NCBI GenBank assembly: GCA_900073065.1
Contig: FJOG01000001.1
Span: forward strand, 2,607,793 to 2,671,792
Source of the DNA: Phialocephala subalpina
Lineage: Eukaryota; Ascomycota; Leotiomycetes; Helotiales; Mollisiaceae
DNA length: 64,000 bases
Direction: 5' to 3'
Part shown: in pieces, positions 10,837 through 21,461 of the stretch
How positions within the stretch are numbered: position 1 is the first letter of the stretch
How the letters are laid out: the number at the start of each line of letters is the position of its first letter
The notes under the pieces: generated by a model
The model's database searches: none
Told to the model about the DNA's origin: nothing
What the model saw: only the letters and a program-made list of their open reading frames with translations
Position numbers and translations under genes: made by a program

Positions 10837-12520
10837 TCATTGTCCTCTGAATTGTTGCATAAATGCCATTGCTTGGTCCATAGGATATCCAATGAACACG
10901 GGTCCAGTGAATATCATCTGTGGCACTCCATTGCTCTTTGGAACCTCAGGCGGCGGTTGTATAAAAGCAGGTTGGGTATTGTAAGTAGGAGCCGGCTGGT
11001 ACGTAGTGCTGGGTTGCTCTTGAGGCTCTTGTCTAGCTTGCTGAGCTTGTGGGAAAGGACGATTGCCAGCCGGTCTCTCTTGAGGTCGTTCTTGAGCCTG
11101 CTGAACTTCTTCTCGATGGCCATGCCCAAAAGGACATTTGCCTGCTGGCTTTGGGAGATGCTCATCCGATACAGGAGCTGGTGGCGGAGAGACCGGTCGT
11201 TGACCCTCCGGCGGTTCAAGAATCGGAACAGAGATACCCCATGGTCGACTTGGTGACTCGCCAACTCGAATCTCCTTCATAGGTCTATCGAACCGTGATT
11301 CTCTATCTTCTTCGTCCAGAACCATAGGCTCGTCTTCATTTCCAATACCATCGGTACTGACGCCCTTTGCCCAGGTCTCCACCCGTTCGTTTGAACCTCG
11401 TTCTGCCTCAAGAGCTTCCTCCTCGTTGCTTGGTAACATGGGTTGATGCTTCTGTCCTAGTCCCTGGATCATGCTAACGAGGTTTCCGTATTTTGCATCC
11501 AACTTTCTGATGTCATCTTCGTTTCTTTGATAGCGCTTCACACATACCTCGTGGCTTCGTGGGATTTCGTGCTTGTGAGTTTCGAAGTATCGTGCAACTT
11601 CTTCTGGGGAATGCTGATCAAGATAGCGAATGGGGCATTTTGCAGCTGAACCGTTTGCCGATGGAGGAGGAGAAGCCATGGTCTCCGCATACAGAGCTGC
11701 ACAAATGGGGTCGGAGGATTTATGTGGAGTTGGATCTTTCATATCTGATGGAGTCAATGGACGATCTGAATTTAGCGTGACAGAACCCTGCGATGCTTGG
11801 GTCTCCATAAGTAGTTGCTCGTCGTTGGTGGTACGTGCAAAAGGGCACAATAAAGAACTCTTCTTCCCCAGGACAGTAAAGTCTTGTTCAAGTACCGTTG
11901 AGAGAGATGTCTTTCGAGCCGAGAATCTCATGCTGCTTGTGCCAGAAATACTCCTTCCGCTGACCGTAGATCCGGTTGTCTTTCCTGTGAGCACAGCCAG
12001 ACGTTGTGCCGCTCGTCGGCCGTCTCTTACGGCAACAGCTGTTTGCACCTTCGAATTCGTCTGTTGTCGTTGTGGAAGCGGAACAAAGCCGGCTCGGTCG
12101 GGTGTAGAGATTTGTAAATCCGGCGGAAGCTGCAGCTTGGCTAATGTGCTCGATATTTCGGTATCACCTGGAGCATATTTGTCCGCCAGGTGTTGATACT
12201 AGAATGGCCTCGTTAGTAGAGGTCTTTTAAGGATACTCAAAAGAATGTGATAAAGGAGCCAAATAATCAGTAGTATACATGGTGTTTTGTCAGTCATCGT
12301 CGCCGAAGCGGCATATTTTCTAGAGCTTTTTGTTCATCAAGAAAGGCAACAGGTTTGTTAAGTTAAATAGATTCAAACTGACCTGTTCGTGGGCAAACCG
12401 AAGTTTGTGCTCGAGGATGGTCTTCCGATCACTCAACAGCTGCACCTCATCTGCAAGAATGTTAAAATTATCCGACAGCGTTTTAATGAGCTCTTCATAA
12501 TCGACCTCCGTAAATGGCAT
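10837..12520 (-). CDS. Unrecognised fungal protein with coiled-coil start and three Cys-Pro motifs
   Basis: Exons 12520-12383 and 12198-10837, 499 residues. I chose the ATG at 12520 (MPFTEVDYEELIKTL) because no ATG lies further upstream in frame. The first exon (46 codons) looks like a short coiled coil, which continues into YQHLADKYAPG. The rest is largely disordered and rich in Pro, Gln and Glu. Three Cys-Pro sites stand out: LLCPFAR, AAKCPIRYLDQHSPEE and AGKCPFGHGHREE; the second sits in the best-ordered segment (EEVARYFETHKHEIPRSHEVCVKR). The C-terminus ends with a hydrophobic/aromatic segment (PQMIFTGPVFIGYPMDQAMAF). I do not recognise a named family. It could be a cytoskeletal or septation-related scaffold, but nothing here proves that. 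The 184-nt intron is longer than most in this window. Confidence 0.75.
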
Positions 12521-13542
12521 GTTGGAAGGAGAAGTGTGCTGCAAAAGAGCCTGTGGAAGTGGGGAAATGGTTGGAGAGGAAAACGCGAGCTTTCTCTGAT
12601 TTGAAAAACTGCTTACCAAGCTAGGTCGGCACTAAACCTGAAATGTACAAGGTCTTTCTGACTTTGATATCTGAGTTGCTCCTGCTCCAAGCAGCTGCAT
12701 GAAGATGCAAAGATGCATTGCTTAGTGTTCCTCCCACCATATATCTAGCTTGAGCATACTACCGGTATAACACAGAGCAGTTGTACAAACCAAGTGGTGA
12801 ATCTGTTACGTGCACAAGTGTAGCTCATTTGTTTGTGCCATCTCCCTGTATGTCGAGGCAAGGTCTCCAATACATTATCTTCAAAATTTCCCGATCTTAC
12901 GAAGACTGTGGATGTCTCTGGAGCCTTTCGTACCTTGATTCGGAACCTTTGCATTCATCTTTAGCCAGGCTGACTTTCTTGAGTCTTCAGAAGCGCGGCT
13001 TAAAAGGTCCAAGCTCCATCACAAGTATTTTTAGACACCAGTTCGCTATTGGTGCGATTGGCACCTGAGATAAACACGCGCCGAACATATTATTTTGACA
13101 AAGAGAGAGTATTTTCCAAGCAGAATGCAAGCTTAGCAGCATCCAAGGAAAATTGCTAGCAAGTTGCATTGCTTGAAACGATTCTCCATATTAATATACA
13201 CTCTCCAGAGTTTCGGCATTCAAAGTTTGCTCAAGACGCACCATTTGACGATCATGGGCTCCCCGGACTAGCCGATTATCAGCTCCACAGCTTCTGGAAC
13301 GAAACGAAACCGCGTTGCATGTTCTTCAATACGAGGGAAGCGTCTGAACTCCGTCTTTCGACCTATACCTCAACCCAATCAATAACTTTTCACAATGCAT
13401 CCATAAAGAACAGCCTTTACAAGATCGAAGCGTACCAAATCGAGTGCTGGACCTAAATCGCTCTCAAGCTTCCATGTGGCGACAGATGCTTCCAAACCAA
13501 CCCGACCGATGTTGAGCTGAGACGATATTACAAAACGCCAAA
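12521..13542. promoter_or_regulatory. Bidirectional promoter region
   Basis: Divergent 5' flanks of the CP-motif gene and the F-box gene, 1,022 bases. Short frames present on both strands look random. No RNA gene or repeat is visible. Confidence 0.4.
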
Positions 13543-16500
13543 ATGGCAGCCACCGCAGGACCATACCCTTCTAATGATATCAAGAAGCCACTGGGCCAAC
13601 CTGCTGTGATGAGCAGTAAAGCCTTCTCAAGACTTCCCGATGAAATCATCGAACAGTGAGTCTGAGGATATCTCGAGGCTGTGCGACATTTTGGCTGACC
13701 CTCCATCCGCAGAATATTGCAACTCACGAATCCTAACTCCTTCGCATCCTTAATCATCTTGAATAGGAAATGGCGAGCAGTCTCACAACAGGCGCATCTA
13801 TATGCTCACCATCTGTCACAATGTCCCTCGTATTCCGCCACACATCACTCGATCCCTTTGCCGGTGGACGAGAACAGCCTTCCACAATTACGTCGGTTAT
13901 TTGCACGAGAAGTCAAACGGAACCTATTCGAAGCATATCTGCGGCCGCGAGAGACGATTATAAATGTTGTGTCCACCTCAATTAGCTCCTCTTCAGCGCC
14001 AGGAGGTGAAGCATTCCACTTCAGTTTGTCTCCAAGGGGTCATTATGTGCTGGCATACAGCTCTTCGCGATTACATGTCATTGATGTTACAGGCCTTGAG
14101 GTCACAGTGAAACGAGAATTCAAGCTTCTTCGCAGACCTGCCTCGGCGACAATCACAGACGATGGACTCCTACTGGCGGTTCTCTCGACAGACCTTCAAG
14201 TGGATGTTTACGATTTGAGTACGCAGCCTCCAAAGCACACTCGTGCCGTGGCTCTGGACCACACTCCTCGAACCATAGCATTGTCGCCCACTGGATCTGT
14301 GTTGGCAGCTGCGTACGATTCAGGGGTGGAGGTTTCGTCGTTGAATCCCAGCAATGTGAGCGCGGAGCGCAGAGCTGTGAAATGTTATGCTGTCGATTCG
14401 CTATCTTTCTCGAGGGACGGCACGCAGCTACTCGGCACGACTATGCAGTCACGAAGTCCAAGTACAGTTGTACTCACTGCACCTTACTATGATCCGGGTG
14501 GCAGTCTGCCAGAAGATAGCATCAGTGCACTATGGACGACATCTATTCTCTTCCCTAATGGCAGTCGAGATTGCAGTCATGCTGTGTTACTGCCAAGCTC
14601 AGATGGTGAAGCAACTTGGACATTCACCTACGACCGCGTCTTCGAAACATTTCGTGCTGTACGCATTGACGATCTTCGAAACGGGACCACTTATTTCACT
14701 GGTCCTATTGCGGATGCTTCGTCAGTACATAAACTTCTTCCTAGCACTCTTCCAGCTGCCAGTGAGTCTGGTGATCTGGTTGCCTCTGGATTCCAGAACG
14801 CTATCTGGCTTTACGGAGTGCCAGAAGATCTAGAAGCTGTACCCGTCATTAACAGAGATGGCAATAACAGTAACAGCACGACAGAAACCGAAGTCAGCAC
14901 TCCCTCCAGCTTGCTTGGACGAAGGAACAGTGCTCCATCCTTGAGATCAGGGAGCCGACAAAGTATAAGCAGAATCCCTCAATGGCAATTGCTCTGTGAC
15001 AGGTTTCGGAACACGTTCGTCGAAGGTCGGAGAATTGGTACCCTTGATCGTGTCAGTGCGCTAGCCTGGGTGGATCCTGGCTCTACTTCTTTTCCTGGGG
15101 AAAGACTAGTGGGAGTCGCCCCTGGTGTTGCTGAACAGTGTGGAACAATAGATGAAGATGGAATGGCACCTGTTGATGGAGGCCGTATAGGTCTACTGGA
15201 TTTCGACTATGCGCCGACGAATGGAAAGCGAAGTTTGATCACCATCGAAGTTGGCATGAGTGAGCCTGAAGTATTGGAAGAAGAGCATAGGGACCTGGAT
15301 ACAGAAGTTGCACTGGTCAGAAGAAGAACAGTGGCACAAAGACAGGGCAATCGCAGTCATGTATCACGTTCCGCAACGACTGTCGCACGGTCTCCTCGAT
15401 CCGAACTACCGCCGATGATGCCAACTATTCAAGACATGGGTGATCCCTTCGCTCCACGCGTTCCGCCGGTTAGAAGGCCGAGTCAGCAAACAACGACATC
15501 AACAGATGAAAACGCCTCTGTTGACGAAGAACAAGACGCTTTCGACGCGCCGTATTCTCACACTAGCCCAAGATCCGGTACCACGCTCCGTCGTGCTGCC
15601 ACAGCTGCAGCAGTAAATCGAAGATTGCACCCACGGGCTGCGGCCCAGGATCACATCGAGTATCGTCGTGCTGACGGTCGAGAAGAGCATCCTCATGAAA
15701 GTGATGCAGACAATTGGGTTCCGCCGCCTCCGCCCTACACCCGTGATCCCGTCCCGCCCCTTCCGGAGCATATCCAGAGATCTTTGCTTGCTGAGGCGGC
15801 TGCCGCAACGCTGCAGCGATCAAGTACTCAACGGGCACCAAGTCTCGACTTTCCAGGCCTAGATTCAGGCAGTCTGCATCGGTCACGTACAATTGCTACA
15901 ATAGCATCTTCAAGGTCTGGTGAATCTCGTAGAGAACGCTATAATTTCCAAAGGTCAATGAGCGAGTCTACAAACATGACCTCAGATCGTATATCCTTCG
16001 AAGAAGAGAGGCCTCGGCCAGTGACTAGTCCTGTGTCTCCCAACGAATTCGATGACCTCTATGACGTCTCTCCTCCTGGCTCGCCTCAGCTATCTCCCCG
16101 AACACCAGCGAGAGCCTCAACAGCTAACCAGATTCCAAGACGGCCGGTTGGCGCACCCGCCAGCAACACCAACAGAAATGTATCGCCGCCCACTCCAAAT
16201 GCCACAATGCGGGCCACGCTACAATCACCTGTTTCACCGACTCCTCAGCCTAATCCAATGGAGGATGATAATTTAGGCCGTAGCTTGCGGAATTGGGAAA
16301 TTAGGCAACCTGAACGAGTTCCGCCAGCTCCACCAATTCCACCAATTCCGGAAGTCGCACCTTCCCCAACGAGGGAAGTGACACCTCCAAATCAAGACAT
16401 CCTGCCAACCTCGAACGACCAGACTCAGTCACGTCCTACAAGCGCTCTCTTCAAGGACGTTCCACCCCGTCCCGACGAATCTCATCATCTCACTGGACTT

Positions 16501-17397
16501 CCCTCTCCGGAGCCTATGTTTCAAGAAGGCCAGCATATCTCGGGGTCAGAACTGTCTCCTGTACCCCGGCGAAGCGAAACTGTTCCAGTGCAGAAATCCA
16601 CTCCCAGCAAAGATATGGAAGTCGAACCTATCACGATCTGGAAACGAGCGGAAACAGCACCTGTTGGCTCTCCTGCGCCAACTAGAAATGCACCCGGATC
16701 TCCAGAAATGATCCTACCCAGTGCGGATCAACTTGCACGTCTGAACAGCCGTAAAGGGCGTCCCGCCGGTCTCACGGATCCTCGGCGTGTGTCGGGAGGC
16801 TCTACTCAGCGACCTACGAGTGGTACTCATAGTCGGAATGTTTCTGGTGGTTCGATACAAAGCATGAACATGCAGAATACTCCGCGCCTTACACCAGAAC
16901 AAGCTTTCCGTGGCACCCCGCCACGTACTGCAGCAGGCGCCTATGGCTCTTCCCCTCAGCACTTCAATCAAGGATATCCTCAGCAACCTATTTCCTACGC
17001 ACCAATTGGACCAAATCGCCGCATAAGCAATGGTGCATCGCATAATCGAAATATTTCTGGTTCGCCTAATCTTCGCCCACCAATGCAACGACTAGAGACG
17101 ATACACAGTCAGACGTCTTCGACAGGTGGCGGAGAGCCGTCGCCCTACTTTGCTCAAAAAGCTATGATGGTGTCGAGGCAACCGAGTAGAGCTGAAAGGA
17201 GTGCAGCAAAGAACATCAAAGATGCCAAGAAGCGGGGCTGGAGAAATGCCAAGAGTGAGAAGAAGAAAGACAAATATGGTGGGGATGGTGCTAGTTCTGC
17301 GGGATGGACCGATGTTTCAAAGGAGTCTGCTATGGCTAGGTATTCGGAGAGGGAGAGAGAAAGGAAGGAAAAGGGAGGCAAGTGTGTGGTCATGTGA
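13543..17397 (+). CDS. Large F-box protein with C-terminal CaaX box
   Basis: Exons 13543-13655 and 13713-17397, 1,265 residues. The F-box spans about residues 28-70: FSRLPDEIIEQ, then across the intron ILQLTNPNSFASLIILNRKWRAV. Next comes a region of WD-like beta-strand repeats (FHFSLSPRGHYVLAYSSSRLHVIDV, LSFSRDGTQLLG) to about residue 480. A long Ser/Pro/Arg-rich disordered region with many SP/TP sites follows. The tail is polybasic (KKRGWRNAKSEKKKDK, RERERKEKGGK) and ends CVVM, a canonical CaaX prenylation signal. F-box proteins recruit substrates to SCF ubiquitin ligases via Skp1, so this is predicted to be a membrane-tethered SCF adaptor. Prenylated F-box proteins are known (yeast Rcy1, human FBXL2), but this domain layout differs from both. 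The intron splits the F-box after DEIIEQ. Confidence 0.88.
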
Positions 17398-17837
17398 ACG
17401 GTGTACAGGAGATGGTTGAAGTTTGCGTATATACCCTGTTTTCTTTGGGTTGAGCTTTCTGGTATGGCTCTGCGGGATGCAGACGGGAGGATATACCTAT
17501 GTGTTATGATATGAGATTTTGGGCAAGGCTGCATTTTAATGGACGATGATGATTCATGAATATCAATGAACCAACTTTATCTTCGTACTAATACCATCGT
17601 TCCAGAACTGAAGGGAATTTTTCGAAGTGTGATTAGGCATGTATATTGTTGGATAAACGATTAGTATCAAAAGGGGAGAGGTTCAACCGACAACGGGCGC
17701 TAACGAAGTAAGCAGGTCCCACTTACAACAGACGCCGGATTGCGAATTTTGACTCAACGTCGACATCAAATCCCGGACTACAGACAATCTTTCTCGCTAC
17801 TCTGAACATTCTACCATCTTCACCCAAAACACAAGTG
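17398..17837. promoter_or_regulatory. Intergenic region, tandem genes
   Basis: 3' flank of the F-box gene and promoter of the PLP enzyme gene, 440 bases. Nothing else is visible. Confidence 0.4.
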
Positions 17838-19261
17838 ATGGCGACTTCACAACCCGGCCTCAACGGCCATGAAAACGGCGTGGACCATACCCCCGATGAC
17901 GGCCTCGCCAACCTCTCCTTGTCTTCAAAGACAGTACATGCAGACGATTACCTCAACAAGGGACAAGATGTTGCGCCTCCGTTGCATGTGTCTACCACTT
18001 ACCGATACGACCGTGATCCCAATGCCTTGAAAGTATGGACTGAGCTCAAGGTGAGTGCTCCCCGGTTTGCCACAGAATATAGAAGTCAGCTGACCATCTC
18101 ATAGCCAGGTCCTCAACCAGATTCGTGAGTGTCACTATTCACACAGGAGCCTCTATGATAGCCAAATACTGACTTCTCCGTTCTAGACACGTCTATTCAC
18201 GCTACACGGCTCCAAACACCACACGCTTCGAAGCCATCCTCTCAGACATCCTCAATGGCCCATCCCTGACATATTCATCCGGCCTAAGCGCCTTCCACGC
18301 CCTCCTCACCTTCCTAAACCCCAAGCAAATCTCAATCGGAGACGGCTATCATGGCTGCCACGGCGTGATCTCCATCATGAACAAGCTCACTGGACTCAAG
18401 AGTATAGATCTCCACTGCGACCCATCAGAACTCCAACTCGGAGACATAGTCCATGTCGAAACTCCTTTGAACCCTACTGGAATCGCATACAATCTTAAAG
18501 AGTTTGCGGATAAAGCACATGCTCGAGGCGCGTTCTTGACAGTCGATGCTACGTTCGGACCTCCTCCTCTCCAGGACCCGTTTTTGTGGGGTGCGGATAT
18601 CATCATGCATTCTGGGACGAAATATGTGGGTGGACATTCTGACATGCTTTGTGGGATCTTGGCTGTTAATCCTATCAGAGCTAAGGAAGGATGGTTTGAT
18701 AAATTGTTTGCTGAGAGACAGTATTTGGGGAATGTGATGGGGAATATGGAGGGTTGGCTAGGGGTTAGGAGTGTGAGGACTCTTGAAGTGAGGGTTGAGA
18801 GACAGAGTAAGAATGCGGGATTGTTGGTTAAGTGGCTTCATGCTGCTTTGTATCCTGAAAAGGGCTCTTTGGGGAGGGATGAAAGGTTGAGTGAGGAGAA
18901 TGGAAAGATTGTTAGGGAAGTGCTGGGTACGATTGAGCATGCGAGTCTTCAAGAGGATGATATTAAGGATGGATGGTTGGTGAAGCAGATGCCGAATGGA
19001 TTTGGGCCGGTTTTCTCGATCACGATGAAGGAGCAGAACTTTGCGAGGAGGTTGCCGAGTAAGTTGAGGTTGTTTCATCATGCTACGAGTCTGGGTGGCG
19101 TGGAGAGCTTGATTGAATGGAGGACGATGACAGATTCAAAGGTTGATTCTAGGTTGTTGCGTGTCAGTGTTGGAATTGAGGGATGGGAGGATTTGAGAGA
19201 TGATTTGATGCAAGGTTTTAAGGCTTTGTATGATGAATCGCAGGATGAACTGAAGAAGTAG
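17838..19261 (+). CDS. Cys/Met metabolism PLP-dependent enzyme (cystathionine gamma-synthase/lyase-like)
   Basis: Exons 17838-18050, 18105-18124 and 18187-19261; 435 residues, normal for this fold-type I family. Recognisable motifs are HVSTTYRYDRDPNAL, YSRYTAPNTTRFEAIL, YSSGLSAFHALLTFL (cofactor-phosphate region), ETPLNPTG, TVDATFGPPPLQDP and HSGTKYVGGHSDMLCG, where the Lys is the expected Schiff-base residue. The C-terminal domain ends LLRVSVGIEGWEDLRDDL, as in trans-sulfuration enzymes. It resembles the fungal YHR112C-like branch of this family more than the main Str2/Str3 enzymes, so substrate and direction (synthase or lyase) are uncertain. The middle exon is only 20 nt (PGPQPDS) but is needed to keep the frame and the conserved segment. 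From about 18,700 on, codon use becomes G/T-rich without interrupting the domain. Confidence 0.9.
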
Positions 19262-19495
19262 CATCATACAGAATTGAATGAGCTGGCAACTGTTTGTGCT
19301 CGAGCTGCAACCACACCCAACACCTCCTTCAATTTCACTGCCCCTGCCATCTCTGATGATCCAGAGGCATCGAACGAGGTATTTCAAGAAGTAGGTTGCC
19401 CTCCGAAATGGAAGATGCTAACAACGTTTTGAGCTGGAATTCGGAAAATACCTCACCTTAGTCGCTCCTTCCCACAATTAATATCAACAACGATC

Positions 19496-20719
19496 ATGGC
19501 GAGCCGCTTGAACGCTTCCTTAACACATCAAGTTATTTTCATTATTCTGGAGAAGTACATCAATTACTTTGCGCTTGGCAAGATATCCCAGCTCGACGCT
19601 CGTCCTGCCAATTCTGGGACAATCGAATACCGCATATACAATTGCCCGCGTTGTGGACTGGCCTTTGCCAGCATAGAGACTCTAAACTTCCATTGGGGAC
19701 ACTGCTCACAAGATGATTTCCCCACAGGTGTCCAATCTAGGCCAGACGCCCCGGTACAACCAAGCGACGGAGGATGCCCAGTCATGAACAAGAACAACCA
19801 ATTATCAACCCCTCCAGTGCATTCAAGCGCAGGCCGCCCAACCGTGAACAGTCGATTCATTTGCGATATTTGTCAGTTGTACTTTGGCACTTCGAGGGGT
19901 CTTGGAAACCATCGGAGAAGCAGATCATATTAGGATGCTCTCAATAATGACCCACCCGAAGCAGAACAATCGCAAGGGCGAGGACCACCTAGCGGAATTT
20001 GCGGCCCTTGCTGGCTCAACAGGCAATGCTGCGATAGGAAAGCCCCATGCAGTGCGTGCGTACATCATGGACGCCTCTGCGATTTACAGCCACCGCGACC
20101 TCTCCATAGACGTTCTTCGAGGGGTCTCGCTGAACGGCGGAGGCGACCTCAAAGTCCCACTCGCGAACGGACTTTCACCTCTCAGCCACCTTTTCTGGGA
20201 ACGCCATCCTCATCTGAGACATTCTCTGCTGTTCAAACGCCATTTCCGTCTCAATCATTCTCTTCTCCAGAAACGTCCTCTACATCTCAAAGACCATCAA
20301 CATCTCGGACAAACTCCTCCCTCGAAGTGTCCTCCACATCTCAAACATTATCCACGACAGCACAGACGTTTTCCTTTCGCAATAGTAGTCGCCCTTCAAT
20401 TCTTAATGAAATCCGTGCAGATCCAGCAGCTGAAAGCGATCCTGTCTCGGGTTCGGGGAAACGAGAACGAGAACATTGGGACACCGCTACCGATTCCGAT
20501 TCAAGCGACTCGTACGGCTGGGTGGTTAATGGAATGGGTATAGAATTTCCCAAGGTATATGAAGGAGAAGAGGTGGGCCGCATCTTTACTAAGAAGGGCA
20601 TCATGCTGACCATGTTCAGGAAGAACAAGCAAGGGGAGTCTGACTCCAGTTCCATTGTCCCGAAAAGTGAGGGCCATTCCACTTTGCGAGATGAAAGCAT
20701 CATTCTTGAGAATTCCTAG
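19496..20719 (+). CDS. Small C2H2-like / Zn2Cys6-like protein, frame interrupted by one TAG
   Basis: An ATG at 19496 opens a 145-codon frame with two C2H2-type fingers. The first is CPRCGLAFASIETLNFHWGHC. The second is CDICQLYFGTSRGLGNH; its second His is not visible. The frame stops at TAG 19931-19933. The same frame then stays open to a TAG at 20717-20719 and encodes a perfect Zn(II)2Cys6 spacing: the Cys pattern is C-x2-C-x6-C-x5-C-x2-C-x6-C, reading CGPC...CDRKAPCSACVHHGRLC at about 20002-20080. A Ser/Thr/Pro-rich region and an acidic tail follow. Frame-keeping introns that would remove the TAG exist but have weak sites (19879-19992, or 19899-19964). Otherwise this is a nonsense-mutated gene or two abutting genes. 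Function is unknown; DNA or protein binding is inferred from the fingers. Length, if joined, is about 370-400 residues. Confidence 0.5.
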
Positions 20720-20783
20720 CTCTGGTACTGGAAATTGAGATAGCATGGTGGACGCTGTCAAAACTTTGAATGACAGCCGTAAA

Positions 20784-21461
20784 TCATACCATATCCTGCT
20801 TCTTGAACATCCAAGGGTTTTTCACCACGATCCTGGTACCCTTCTTCACAACCCCTCCCGCCTCAACCACACTCATAATCCCCGCTTTCCGCTCCACGAC
20901 CTTTCCATTCTCATCCTTCACCACACACCTCGCCATCAGCCCCTCTCTGAATTTACTGATCTGCGGACACGGATTTCTCAGTCCCGTGACCCTAACAACC
21001 GCACACTTGCCATTCTCATCCTCTCCTTCATTCACAAACTTCAGTCTTGTCCCAACACTCAGATTCAAAACGTCAAGTCCTCTTGTCGTGATGTTTTCGC
21101 CTAAATCGCCGGGATTGATGTCGTAGCCTTTTCCATCTGGTCCAATGGCTTTGAATTCGTCGAATAGTTCAGACTGTATGAGATGGACTTGTCGTAAGTT
21201 GGGAGGAATAGGGAGGGCTTTGCGGCGGGAGAGGTGCTGGACTTCGACGCCGAGGTGGCTGTCGCCTTCTACGCCGAGGTTGGCGATGAGGATTATTTCG
21301 TTGAAAGTGGGCTTGGAGAATGAGTGTGTTGGGGACCTTGAGACGGAGATGACTGTGCCTAATTTGTGGGAGAAGAAGATCCATTTGATGGATGGGATGA
21401 GGTAGTATACGGAGGTATAAAGAATGAGAACGATGAATGCAGCGTAGACAAGTTGATACAT
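20784..21461 (-). CDS. Membrane-anchored MOSC-domain protein
   Basis: Single exon, 225 residues. I chose the ATG at 21461 (MYQLVYAAFIVLILYTSVYYL) because it starts directly at a hydrophobic anchor and no ATG precedes it in frame. The MOSC core follows: GTVISVSRSPTHSFSKP, NLGVEGDSHLG, LIQSELFDEF, PGDLGENITTRGLDVLNLSVGTRL, then VVRVTGLRNPCPQISKF with the conserved Arg-x-x-Cys-Pro-like segment, and RKAGIMSVVEAGGVVKKGTRI. MOSC domains occur in molybdenum-cofactor sulfurases and in amidoxime-reducing and YiiM/YuaD-type proteins, where they bind Moco or sulfur. The fusion to a single N-terminal membrane segment suggests attachment to an organelle membrane; the substrate is unknown. Its stop lies 64 nt from the stop of the opposite-strand zinc-cluster gene. 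Confidence 0.85.
   Translation of the reverse strand: MYQLVYAAFIVLILYTSVYYLIPSIKWIFFSHKLGTVISVSRSPTHSFSKPTFNEIILIANLGVEGDSHLGVEVQHLSRRKALPIPPNLRQVHLIQSELFDEFKAIGPDGKGYDINPGDLGENITTRGLDVLNLSVGTRLKFVNEGEDENGKCAVVRVTGLRNPCPQISKFREGLMARCVVKDENGKVVERKAGIMSVVEAGGVVKKGTRIVVKNPWMFKKQDMV

Noticed and set aside
19884..20543. A long overlapping + strand frame rich in His/Leu/Pro within the zinc-cluster gene
   Set aside because: It is the alternative frame of a Ser/Pro-rich coding region and carries no domain, whereas the frame with perfect Zn2Cys6 spacing is better supported.
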